A stretch of 64,000 bases of DNA from Allobosea lathyri (GTDB lineage: Bacteria > Pseudomonadota > Alphaproteobacteria > Rhizobiales > Beijerinckiaceae): contig NZ_FNUY01000008.1 in assembly GCF_900108245.1 (NCBI RefSeq), positions 228,578 through 292,577 of the forward strand. The letters are read 5' to 3'. Position numbers and translations under genes: made by a program. The notes under the pieces were generated by a model, which had not been told where the DNA came from, did not search any database, and was given only the letters and a program-made list of their open reading frames with translations. This document shows, one piece after another, positions 50,624-59,962 of this stretch (the first letter of the stretch is position 1; each line of letters opens with the position of its first letter).

Positions 50624-51862
50624 TCAGGCCGCGTCGAGCCCGTAGAGCGAATGCAGCGTCCGGACCGCAAGCTCGGTATAGGCGGCATCGATCAGCACCG
50701 AGAACTTGATCTCGGAGGTCGTGATCGCGCGGATGTTGATGCCCTTTTCCGACAGTGCCCGGAAGGCGCGGGCCGCGACGCCGGCATGGCTCCTCATGCC
50801 GACGCCGATGGCGGAGATCTTGACCACATCGGTCGCGCCCTGCAGCGCCTGATAGGCGATCGTATCATGCCGGCTCTCCAGCAGCGTTTTGGCGCGCTCG
50901 TAATCGGCCGTCGGCACGGTGAAGGTGATGTCGGTCGTCGCCTGATCGTCCGACACGACCTGGATGATCATGTCGACATTGATGTTGGCATCGGCGAGCG
51001 GGCCGAAGATCGCCGCGGCGACGCCGGGCTTGTCGGCAACGCGCCGGAGGGTGATCTGGGCCTCGTCGCGCGAGAAGGCGATGCCCGTGACGATCTGTTG
51101 TTCCACGATGTCGTCCTCGTCGCAGATAAGTGTGCCTGGATTGGGGTTGTCTGGGTCGTCGAAGGATGAGCGCACATAGGTCGGCACGCGATGCACCATG
51201 GCGATCTCGACCGAGCGGACCTGGAGCACCTTCGAGCCGAGCGAGGCCATCTCCAGCATCTCCTCGAAGGAGACCTTGTCCATGCGCCGTGCCTTCGGCA
51301 CCACGCGCGGGTCCGTCGTATAGACGCCGTCGACATCGGTGTAGATGTCGCAGCGATCGGCCTTGAGCCCGGCAGCCAGCGCGACCGCGCTGGTGTCCGA
51401 GCCGCCGCGCCCGAGCGTGACGATGCGATGCGATTGCGCATGCAGGCCCTGGAAGCCGGAGCAGACCGCAATCTCACGGTTGCGATCATAGCCGGCCAGG
51501 ATGCCTGCGCCGTCGACGCCCTCGATCCGCGACGAGCCATGCGCCTCCGAGCCGTAGATCGGAATCTGCCAGCCCTGCCAGGAGCGCGCGGGCATGCCGA
51601 GTTCCTGCAGCGCCAGCGCCATCAGGCCAGATGTCACCTGCTCGCCCGAGGCGACGACGACATCATACTCCGCATGGTCGTAGAACGGCGCGATTTCCTT
51701 GCACCAGCCGACCAGCTCGTTGGTCTTGCCGGACATGGCGGAGACGACGACTGCGATCTCGTTGCCCGCATCGAACTCGCGTTTGACGTGGCGCGCCGAA
51801 TTGCGGATGCGGTCGATATTAGCGACGGAGGTTCCGCCGAATTTCATCACCAGACGGGCCAT
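50624..51862 (-). CDS. lysC: Aspartate kinase
   Basis: A 412-residue enzyme that phosphorylates aspartate at the first step towards Lys, Thr and Met. VMKFGGTSV (5-13), SAMSGKTNEL, GRGGSDTSAVALAAGLKADRCDIYTDVDGVYTTDPR in the kinase domain; two ACT domains follow (ITLRRVADKPGVAAAIFGPLADANINVDMIIQ and ISAIGVGMRSHAGVAARAFRALSEKGINIRAITTSEIKFSVLI), where end-product inhibition occurs. I start at the ATG at 51862. It is divergent from ubiG, a common alphaproteobacterial arrangement. Confidence 0.95.
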   Translation of the reverse strand: MARLVMKFGGTSVANIDRIRNSARHVKREFDAGNEIAVVVSAMSGKTNELVGWCKEIAPFYDHAEYDVVVASGEQVTSGLMALALQELGMPARSWQGWQIPIYGSEAHGSSRIEGVDGAGILAGYDRNREIAVCSGFQGLHAQSHRIVTLGRGGSDTSAVALAAGLKADRCDIYTDVDGVYTTDPRVVPKARRMDKVSFEEMLEMASLGSKVLQVRSVEIAMVHRVPTYVRSSFDDPDNPNPGTLICDEDDIVEQQIVTGIAFSRDEAQITLRRVADKPGVAAAIFGPLADANINVDMIIQVVSDDQATTDITFTVPTADYERAKTLLESRHDTIAYQALQGATDVVKISAIGVGMRSHAGVAARAFRALSEKGINIRAITTSEIKFSVLIDAAYTELAVRTLHSLYGLDAA

Positions 51863-51947
51863 GGCGGTCCAAAGGCTCTCAGAATCAAACTTCCCGGTTC
51901 GGCCGGGACGAAACGTCGCCCTCGCGCGGGGCGAAAGGCGGGTGTAG

Positions 51948-52769
51948 ATGACGGGCAGCGACAAGACTGTCAATGCGGCGGGCGATCGCGTCGTGAAAAC
52001 GAGGGACAAGGCCATGGCGGCGACGGCTCAGCGCGCAGGCTCGACAATCGACCCGGCCGAGGTCGCGCGTTTCGACGCGATCGCGAAGACCTGGTGGGAC
52101 CCCAAGGGGCCCATGGCGGTGCTCCACAAGTTCAATCCGGTGCGGCTGGCCTTCGTGCGAGACCTCGCCTGCGAACGGTTTGCGCGCGATTCGAAGACAT
52201 TGCGGGCGCTTGAAGGCCTGACCGTGGTCGATATCGGCTGCGGCGGCGGCGTGCTCTGCGAGCCGCTCGCCCGGCTCGGCGCGCAGGTGACCGGCCTCGA
52301 CCCTGCGCCGACCAATATCGCGGTGGCGCGGGCCCATGCGGAGAAAACGGGGCTTGCCGTCGACTATCGCGAGGAGACGATCGAGGCGCTGGTCGGCGAG
52401 GGCGCGCGCTTCGACATCGTGCTCGCGATGGAGGTGGTCGAGCACGTGGCCGATGTCGAGGCCTTCGTGGCGGCCTGTTGCGCGGCGGTGAAGCCTGGTG
52501 GCCTGCTCGTCATGGCGACGCTGAACCGCACGCTGAAATCCTACGCCCTGGCCATCGTCGGGGCCGAATATATCCTGCGCTGGCTGCCGCACGGAACCCA
52601 TGACTGGGAGAAGTTCGTGACGCCCGAGGAACTCGGGGCGGCGATCGAACAGGGCGGTCTCATCCTCGGAGAGAGCAGCGGGGTGGTCTATAATCCACTA
52701 TCCGACCGCTGGTCGGCCGGCCGCGATATGGACGTCAACTACATGCTGGCGGCGCATCGCGGGGCGTGA
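51948..52769 (+). CDS. ubiG: UbiG ubiquinone O-methyltransferase
   Basis: A 273-residue SAM-dependent methyltransferase acting twice in ubiquinone synthesis. IDPAEVARFDAIAKTWWDPKGPMAVLHKFNPVRL is the UbiG hallmark (WWDPxGxxxxLHxxNPxR). VVDIGCGGGVLCEPLARLGAQVTGLDP binds SAM. GLLVMATLNRTLKSYALAIVGAEYILRWLPHGTHDWEKFVTPEEL closes the domain. The first 30 or so residues form an extended tail, and an internal ATG at 52014 (MAATAQRAG) would give a more usual length. Confidence 0.95.
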   Translation: MTGSDKTVNAAGDRVVKTRDKAMAATAQRAGSTIDPAEVARFDAIAKTWWDPKGPMAVLHKFNPVRLAFVRDLACERFARDSKTLRALEGLTVVDIGCGGGVLCEPLARLGAQVTGLDPAPTNIAVARAHAEKTGLAVDYREETIEALVGEGARFDIVLAMEVVEHVADVEAFVAACCAAVKPGGLLVMATLNRTLKSYALAIVGAEYILRWLPHGTHDWEKFVTPEELGAAIEQGGLILGESSGVVYNPLSDRWSAGRDMDVNYMLAAHRGA

Positions 52770-52786
52770 CACGCCGGGATTGCGTC

Positions 52787-53095
52787 CTACACCCATCGGC
52801 GCATCAGGCCGCAGAAAATCAGCGTGAAGAGGCCCGAGCCGGTGGCGACGAGCGCTGCGGTCGCGGTCGTGCCGGGCCCGACCACCAGTCCAAACCGTCG
52901 CGAGATCAATGTGCCGGCTATGGCGCCAAACAGGATCAGCGCTCCGTTGATGGTGATGCCGAAGCCGCCATCGCCAAGCAGGAGATCGGAGATCCAGCCG
53001 AACATCATCGTGGCGACGAAGACGATGGCGAGGAATAGGACCAGCGACAGCAGCGGGAAATCGGGCAGGCCGAGCATCAAAAGCAGGTTTCTCAT
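52787..53095 (-). CDS. Small multi-pass membrane protein
   Basis: A 102-residue hydrophobic protein with three membrane segments: about 9-36 (FPLLSLVLFLAIVFVATMMFGWI), 46-64 (FGITINGALILFGAIAGTL) and 75-97. It resembles the GlsB/YeaQ size class but lacks the usual transglycosylase-associated signature. The ATG at 53095 has GAGG 8 bases upstream, in the last of three tandem repeats (53098-53146). The longer in-frame start lies inside the repeats and is less likely. Confidence 0.7.
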   Translation of the reverse strand: MRNLLLMLGLPDFPLLSLVLFLAIVFVATMMFGWISDLLLGDGGFGITINGALILFGAIAGTLISRRFGLVVGPGTTATAALVATGSGLFTLIFCGLMRRWV

Positions 53096-53097
53096 CA

Positions 53098-53146
53098 CTC
53101 GGCCCTCACTTGCACGGCCCTCACTTGCGCGGGCCTCACTTGCACG
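53098..53146. repeat. Three tandem repeats with Shine-Dalgarno cores
   Basis: GGCCCTCACTTGCAC, GGCCCTCACTTGCGCG and GGCCTCACTTGCACG stand side by side. On the minus strand each reads CAAGTGAGG, so three copies of a GAGG-containing motif precede the ATG at 53095. Number of repeats might set translation of the small membrane protein. Confidence 0.85.
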
Positions 53147-53348
53147 CGAGCTATAGTATCCACCGCGAGTGTTACAGAAATCTGGCATGCGGGTTGATCC
53201 GACGAACCGCGATCGCCGCTGGTTTTTTGCGGTGCGGCATAATTCCTTAGATGGATGGCGCGACGCACCATAAGATGCATGATCGTCGCCAAGTCCCTCG
53301 GACCGCCATCGGCGGGTCACAGGCCGGGATAAGAGCAGGGAGACGACC

Positions 53349-54620
<1,272 letters not shown>

Positions 54621-54770
54621 TGGGCGGCGAGCCTGATGCGGAATAACCGGCGCTAAACCGGTCGGCTCGGGAACTTTCGCCTCCCATCTTCGTTCGACCC
54701 TCGCTTCCTGCGCGACGCGGGAGGTGCGCTGGCCTTGGCCAGACGGTTTTCGATGCAGTGGGGGACGACG

Positions 54771-55025
54771 ATGGGCATCATCTGGACGATCGTGATTGGA
54801 TTTCTGGCCGGCGTGGTCGCCAAATTCATCTCGCCGGGTTCGAACGAGCCGTCGGGCTTCATCCTGACGACGATCCTCGGCATCATCGGCGCGGTGGTTG
54901 CGACTTATCTGGGCCAGGCTCTCGGCTGGTACACGCCGGGGCAGGGAGCCGGGTTCATTGGCGCCGTCGTCGGCGCGATCGTGGTGCTGACGATCTGGTC
55001 GATGTTGAGCCGCAGAAGCGCCTGA
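54771..55025 (+). CDS. GlsB/YeaQ/YmgE-type stress membrane protein
   Basis: An 84-residue protein with three hydrophobic segments (about 1-20, 28-50 and 56-78). GIIWTIVIGFLAGVVAKFISPG and GFILTTILGIIGAVVATYLGQALGWYTPGQGAGFIGAVVGAIVVL have the family's repeated GxxG pattern. I start at the ATG at 54771 (GGGGGAC just upstream); the in-frame start at 54735 would add a charged tail. The next gene begins 39 bases later, so the two may be co-expressed. Confidence 0.9.
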   Translation: MGIIWTIVIGFLAGVVAKFISPGSNEPSGFILTTILGIIGAVVATYLGQALGWYTPGQGAGFIGAVVGAIVVLTIWSMLSRRSA

Positions 55026-55064
55026 GCGCTTGGATCGTAATTGCTGCAATCTGGGAGATTTCCG

Positions 55065-55517
55065 ATGAGCGACAATAACGGGTTTCCGTCGATGACAGCG
55101 CTGCTCGGCCTGCTGGCCGTTGCAGGATTTCAAAATCGCGACAAGCTTGCCGAATGGTTCAGTGGCGCACAAAGCGGGCAGGCGCCGGCCGGCGCGCCGA
55201 CTGGACTGGACAAGGTCGTGGGCGCCGGGACGGCAGCCGGTGCCGGCGGCATCGGCGGCATGCTTGGCGGTGGCCTCCAGGAACTGATCGAGCGCTTCCG
55301 CCAGGGCGGGCGTGGCGATGCGGCAGATTCCTGGGTCCGGCAAGGGCCAAACCAGCCGATTTCCGGCACAGATATCGAGCAGGCCATCGGCCCCGCAGTG
55401 CTGGCCGATCTGGAGCAGCGGACGGGTCTCTCGCGTGACGAACTCCTGTCGCGCCTGTCCAGGGATCTTCCCGACGCCGTCGATCGCTATACGCCGGATG
55501 GGCGCGTAGGGGCCTGA
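55065..55517 (+). CDS. YidB family protein (DUF937)
   Basis: A 150-residue Gly-rich protein. The central [96 protein letters not shown] matches YidB. The function is unknown; homologues are found with stress and envelope genes. GGGAG lies 8 bases before the ATG. Confidence 0.92.
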   Translation: MSDNNGFPSMTALLGLLAVAGFQNRDKLAEWFSGAQSGQAPAGAPTGLDKVVGAGTAAGAGGIGGMLGGGLQELIERFRQGGRGDAADSWVRQGPNQPISGTDIEQAIGPAVLADLEQRTGLSRDELLSRLSRDLPDAVDRYTPDGRVGA

Positions 55518-55728
55518 CCCGAGGGCGGCAGAACATCAAACGACGCCGCTGCGACTCGTGTTGCAGCGGCGATTTTATTGGAGCTCTGCCGCGCGGCAAG
55601 CGGCAGAGTAAGCGGCGCTCACTCCCGTGCCATTCTGCCGGCATCGTCCTGGATGACATGGCCGGCGGGCGTTGGCGGCCTGTCGGCGGGTACGAGAGGG
55701 ATGTAAAGCATCGGCGCAAAGGCCAGCA

Positions 55729-56613
55729 ATGCTCTCATCTCCGCTCTTCCTCCGTGCCGTTCCCATCATCTTCACGCTGCTCTGGTCGTCGGGCTGGATC
55801 GTCGCGGGATATTCTGCGCGCTATGCCGATGCCCTCACATTCCTGGTGGTGCGCTTCGCCTGCGCGGCGGTGCTCATCGCTGCACTTGCCTTCGCGATGG
55901 GCGCGCCCTGGCCGAAGGGGCGGCGCGCCATTCTCGATTGCGTCGTCACCGGCGTGTTGTTGCACGCTGCCTATCTCGGCGGTGTCTGGTGGGCTGTGCG
56001 CCACGGTTTGCCGGCCGGGATTTCGGGCCTGATCGCTGGATTGCAACCGATCCTGACGGCGCTGTTCGCCCCGTTTCTGCTTGGAGAGCGCATCTCGCTG
56101 CTGCGCTGGGCGGGCATCGTCTGCGGCTTCGTCGGGATCGCGCTGGTGCTGGAGCCGAAGATCGTGGGCGTCGAGCCCGACGCGCTCTGGGCCGTGCTCG
56201 TGCCGGTCGCGATCAATGTCGCCGCCATGTTCGCCGTGACCTTCGGATCCTTCTATCAGAAGGCGCGCGTCGTCACCGGCGACCTCCGCACCGTCACTGC
56301 CGTGCAATACGCTGCAGCCTTCCTGGTCACGCTGCCCTTCGCCTATGCGCTCGAGCCGATGCATATCGAGTGGAACCTGACCATGGTGCTTGTGCTGGCC
56401 TGGTCGGTGCTGGCGCTTTCACTAGGCGGTATCGGGCTTTACCTGTTCATGATCCGGCGCGGCGAAGTCTCGCGTATCGCGACCTTCCTCTATCTCGTGC
56501 CAGCCACCGTCGCGGTCGAGGCGTGGCTGCTGTTCGGGGAAGCGCTCTCCCCGATACAGATCGCAGGCATGGCCGTGACGATTCTCGGTGTGGCGCTCGC
56601 CAGCCGGAAATAG
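55729..56613 (+). CDS. EamA/DMT-family transporter
   Basis: A 294-residue inner-membrane protein with about ten hydrophobic helices (two EamA halves). LLWSSGWIVAGYSARYADALTFLVVRFACAAVLIAALAFAMG is the first repeat, GFVGIALVLEPKI and GMAVTILGVALASRK the ends of the two halves. AAAGG is 6 bases before the ATG at 55729; the frame stays open to 55672. The family exports amino acids, nucleobases or other metabolites; the substrate is not known. Confidence 0.9.
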   Translation: MLSSPLFLRAVPIIFTLLWSSGWIVAGYSARYADALTFLVVRFACAAVLIAALAFAMGAPWPKGRRAILDCVVTGVLLHAAYLGGVWWAVRHGLPAGISGLIAGLQPILTALFAPFLLGERISLLRWAGIVCGFVGIALVLEPKIVGVEPDALWAVLVPVAINVAAMFAVTFGSFYQKARVVTGDLRTVTAVQYAAAFLVTLPFAYALEPMHIEWNLTMVLVLAWSVLALSLGGIGLYLFMIRRGEVSRIATFLYLVPATVAVEAWLLFGEALSPIQIAGMAVTILGVALASRK

Positions 56614-56703
56614 CGGCCGGCCCAGCCCCTCTGCCCCAAAAGGCGGATTTCTAATTTTACGGAACTGCCCCTATGCTGCGTCGCAACAAAGGGAGAAACG
56701 ATC

Positions 56704-58392
56704 ATGAGCGCAAACGCCGCCCTGAAGACTGAAGCCCGCACCACCGCCATCGAACTGATCGGCGCTGCGCTGCCGGGCTTCGAGACGCTGCTTCAGGACG
56801 CGATTGCGAGCGTGCGCCACAAGGTGCTGGCCGACGGCAAGATCTCGACGGCGAAGCTCGAGGCCGAGCAGCACGCGGCGCACGGCCTGTCCTGGCTTGC
56901 GACCTATGTCATGGCCCTGCGCGAGCTCAAGGCCTATGGCGAGCGTCTCCAGAGCGAGGATCGCTACGGCGCTGTCGAGGATTATGCCATTCGGATCGGC
57001 GCCGGCGAATATGCCGCGCAGATTTTCGGCGGCATCCCGATGTCGCAAAACGAGATCATCCGGCTTGGCGCTCTTGGCCTGCCTGACAAGGTCGTCGCAG
57101 CCGCCCGCGGCGATGCCGCCGAGACGCTGATCGCGCAGGGAAACACGCCGGAGAACCGCGCCCGTCTCGTCGCGCTGTTCAGCCAGAACGACGGTGCGGC
57201 CAGCGTCGGCGATCCCGGCCTCGACGAGACCCTGGAAGCGATCCGCTCGGAGATGCGCCGCTTCTGCGCGGCCGAGGTCACGCCCCACGCCCATGAGTGG
57301 CACCTGAAGAATGATTACATCCCGATGCCGGTCGTCGAGAAGATGGCCGAGCTCGGCGTTTTCGGTCTGACCATCCCCGAAGAGTTCGGCGGCATGGGCC
57401 TCTCCAAGGTCTCGATGTGCGTGGTTTCGGAAGAGCTCTCGCGCGGCTATATCGGTGTCGGTTCGCTCGGTACGCGCTCCGAGATCGCGGCCGAGCTCAT
57501 TCTCTGCGGCGGCACCGACGCGCAGAAGGCGCATTGGCTGCCGAAGCTCGCCTCCGGCGAGGTGCTGCCGACGGCCGTCTTCACCGAGCCCAATACCGGC
57601 TCCGACCTCGCATCCTTGCGCACCAAGGCCGTCAAGCAGGGCGAGGGCGTCGATGCGGTCTGGAAGGTTTCCGGCAACAAGACCTGGATCACGCATCCAG
57701 TCCGCGCCGACATCATGACGCTGCTCGTCCGCACCGATCCGGATGCCGCCGGCTATCGCGGGCTCTCCATGCTGATCGCCGAGAAGCCGCGCGGCACGGA
57801 TGCCGATCCGTTCCCCGTCGCTGGCCTTACCGGCGGCGAGATCGAGGTTCTCGGCTATCGCGGCATGAAGGAATACGAACTCGCTTTCGACGGCTTCGAG
57901 GTGAAGGGGGAAAACCTGCTCGGCGGTGTCGAGGGACAGGGCTTCAAGCAACTCATGCAGACCTTCGAGGCCGCCCGCATCCAGACGGCGGCGCGCGCGG
58001 TCGGCGTGGCGCAATCGGCCTTCGATCTCGGCCTAAAATACGCGCAGGACCGCATCCAGTTCGGCAAGCCGCTGATCGCGTTCCCGCGCGTCGCCGACAA
58101 GCTCGCCATGATGGCGGTGGAAATCCTGATCGCGCGCCAGCTGACCTATTTCGCCGCCCGCGAAAAGGATGCCGAGCGCCGCTGCGATCTGGAAGCCGGC
58201 ATGGCCAAGCTGCTGGGCGCCCGCGTCGCCTGGGCAGCGGCTGACAACGCGCTACAGATCCATGGCGGGAACGGTTTTGCGCTGGAATACCCGATCAGCC
58301 GTGTGCTCTGCGACGCCCGCATCCTGAACATCTTCGAAGGCGCGGCGGAAATCCAGGCGCAGGTGATTGCGCGGAGATTGGTGGAGGGGTGA
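56704..58392 (+). CDS. mcd: (2S)-Methylsuccinyl-CoA dehydrogenase
   Basis: A 562-residue flavoprotein oxidising methylsuccinyl-CoA to mesaconyl-CoA in the ethylmalonyl-CoA pathway. Unlike ordinary acyl-CoA dehydrogenases (about 380-420 aa) it has an extra N-terminal domain of about 165 residues (FETLLQDAIASVRHKVL...AEQHAAHGLSWLATYVMALREL), which is typical of Mcd. The ACAD part has LTIPEEFGGMGLSKVSMCVVSEELSRGYIGVGSLGTRSEIAAELI, FTEPNTGSDLASLRT, YGGAREKD-like and QIHGGNGFALEYPISRVLCDARILNIFEGAAEIQAQVIARRL. The Ccr gene lies upstream on the same strand. Confidence 0.93.
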   Translation: MSANAALKTEARTTAIELIGAALPGFETLLQDAIASVRHKVLADGKISTAKLEAEQHAAHGLSWLATYVMALRELKAYGERLQSEDRYGAVEDYAIRIGAGEYAAQIFGGIPMSQNEIIRLGALGLPDKVVAAARGDAAETLIAQGNTPENRARLVALFSQNDGAASVGDPGLDETLEAIRSEMRRFCAAEVTPHAHEWHLKNDYIPMPVVEKMAELGVFGLTIPEEFGGMGLSKVSMCVVSEELSRGYIGVGSLGTRSEIAAELILCGGTDAQKAHWLPKLASGEVLPTAVFTEPNTGSDLASLRTKAVKQGEGVDAVWKVSGNKTWITHPVRADIMTLLVRTDPDAAGYRGLSMLIAEKPRGTDADPFPVAGLTGGEIEVLGYRGMKEYELAFDGFEVKGENLLGGVEGQGFKQLMQTFEAARIQTAARAVGVAQSAFDLGLKYAQDRIQFGKPLIAFPRVADKLAMMAVEILIARQLTYFAAREKDAERRCDLEAGMAKLLGARVAWAAADNALQIHGGNGFALEYPISRVLCDARILNIFEGAAEIQAQVIARRLVEG

Positions 58393-58412
58393 GTAGGTGC
58401 GTTTGCGGCTTA

Positions 58413-58784
58413 TCATCTCGGTCGATAGAAGCCGCTGTCTAAATTCTCCAAAGTCATTCCGGCTTCAGCAGCCTGCGGGTACCATTTCGTCGCGGCAATA
58501 GCCTCCAATTCTTGACGCGCTTTGTCGTAGTCGACGGCAAGGTTGACATGAGCTGCCATGTATCGAACCTGCAGATTTCCTTGTCCGAATAGGGTTTGCA
58601 GAGCTCTTCTTTGGTCCCCATCTCTAGATTTCAATTCGTTTTGTACAGCTACTATCCGCTTGTAGCGCTTATTGTATTCGGAAATTTCTTCCCTCTCTGT
58701 CGAGTGATATTGAGCGATACAAAGGGCCTCGAACTCTTGGACGAGCTCGGAGACAGACATTTTGGTGTACTGTGCCGCTGTCAT
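58413..58784 (-). CDS. DUF2019 family protein, putative immunity protein
   Basis: A 123-residue helical protein starting at the ATG at 58784 (GGAG about 10 bases upstream). TAAQYTKMSVSELVQEFEALCIAQYHSTEREEISEYNKRYKRIVAVQNELKSR resembles DUF2019. Members of that family are known mainly as immunity proteins next to toxin genes. It overlaps the HNH-type gene stop by 4 bases (ATGA). Base composition is unlike its neighbours: I count about 48% G+C over 58441-58800 against about 70% in mcd, a sign of transfer. Confidence 0.8.
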   Translation of the reverse strand: MTAAQYTKMSVSELVQEFEALCIAQYHSTEREEISEYNKRYKRIVAVQNELKSRDGDQRRALQTLFGQGNLQVRYMAAHVNLAVDYDKARQELEAIAATKWYPQAAEAGMTLENLDSGFYRPR

Positions 58785-59539
58785 AATTTCAGGACTCCAA
58801 ATTTCCGCAGGGACAGTTGGCCGATACGAGCGCGCTCTGACCAATCCTTCCCGAGAAGATACTGGCGCGGCGAAAGGCCGCCAAATTCCGGATTCGCTTT
58901 CTGGTACCAGGCCGAAATTTCCCGATGCTTGTAGATTGGCACGCTCGCCACGTTGTCCAAACCGTCGATGATCGAGCGCGGATAGCCGTCCCGTTCCGCT
59001 TGTGTCTGTTCGACGATATGGTGGCGATGGTAGCCTGGTCGAGCTTCCCGTGCTCCGGCAATCAACTCTTCCATGGTTTTTGGCTCATCTAGATTCGATC
59101 GGATCGACGGCAATTCCTTATGGAGCCAAGTCGCCGCTTCGATCGCCGCTAAGGCCACTGCGACCTGAGGAATGCGTCGCGCGCCAAACATGGCGAGCCA
59201 CTTCGCCACCTCTTTCGCCTTTGCGAGTCGAGAGGCTTTGTCGGCCGGTTCCTGTTTTGGAATATCAGGCGGTTCGATGAGCGGCGGGCCCTCATTGTGC
59301 CCGATGCCCGGCTGACGCCCCTGCGCATAGCCCTCGACATAAATCCATTGCCCCGCACCGGGGCCCGGCCCCGGTGCGCGCGGCTGGTCTGGATTGAAGT
59401 TGGCCTTTTCGACCAGCGCGCCCAGCCGAGCGAGCGCGGCCATCATCCGATCGCCGGCGCGCTTGCAGGCGAGGGCATTGTAGCGCACCCGAACGGCGCG
59501 CCGGTTGATGGCGAGTTGTTGAGATGAAAAGAGGGGCAT
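58781..59539 (-). CDS. HNH-type nuclease toxin, phage/polymorphic-toxin style
   Basis: A 252-residue protein. Residues 1-45 form a helical start; 46-70 contain NFNPDQPRAPGPGPGAGQW, the Gly/Pro linker often seen in Rhizobiales phage-associated proteins and toxins. The C-terminal domain (about 165-252) has HRHHIVEQTQAERDG (171-185), DNVASVPIYKHREISAWY and LSPRQYLLGKDWSERARIGQLSLRKFGVL. The H-H plus N and H pattern is that of the bacterial HNH/GHH nucleases found at the ends of polymorphic toxins. The gene is co-translated with a DUF2019 immunity-like gene. No secretion signal is visible. Toxicity is inferred from motif and context. Confidence 0.72.
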   Translation of the reverse strand: MPLFSSQQLAINRRAVRVRYNALACKRAGDRMMAALARLGALVEKANFNPDQPRAPGPGPGAGQWIYVEGYAQGRQPGIGHNEGPPLIEPPDIPKQEPADKASRLAKAKEVAKWLAMFGARRIPQVAVALAAIEAATWLHKELPSIRSNLDEPKTMEELIAGAREARPGYHRHHIVEQTQAERDGYPRSIIDGLDNVASVPIYKHREISAWYQKANPEFGGLSPRQYLLGKDWSERARIGQLSLRKFGVLKL

Positions 59540-59634
59540 CCAGCGCTTGGTCTCCGCGGTGGATGCGGAAACTAAGGGCGGAAACCTGGCCGGGGATTAG
59601 CGCTCAGGGCTATCCCCGCCGCCGGAGCACAGGG

Positions 59635-59960
59635 CTATGCGCGAGCCACCTCGTCGAAGACATACGCCGGACTCGCGGCGCTGATGGCCACGATCGCCGG
59701 GACCGGCCGGCCCCGAAGCGGTATGCGCGTCGAGCGCGATCGCGACGGTCCGGATTCTCCGCCGCCGAATTCGACATCGACGTCGAGATGGTCGGCGAAG
59801 GACAACGCCTCGCTCTGATCGTGCGTGACGAGGATCGCGGTGACGTCGAAGCCGCGTAAAATCCCCATGACGGTGCGCCGCATCGTGTCCCACAACCCGG
59901 CGTCGAGGGCCGAGAAGGGCTCGTCCAGCAACATCAGGCGCGGGCGCCCGGCGCTCGCGG
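59635..59960 (-). pseudogene. ABC transporter ATPase remnant (Fe3+/FbpC-type)
   Basis: On the minus strand, RPRLMLLDEPFSALDAGLWDT, followed by ILRGFDVTAILVTHDQSEALSFADHL, is a Walker B, D-loop and H-loop block typical of FbpC-like iron(III) ATPases. Walker A and the signature motif are missing, and after about residue 73 of the frame the sequence loses similarity and ends at 59635. It begins right at the stop of the nucleotidase gene (59963). It is a decayed piece of a larger gene, probably deleted on both sides. Confidence 0.75.
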
Positions 59961-59962
59961 GC

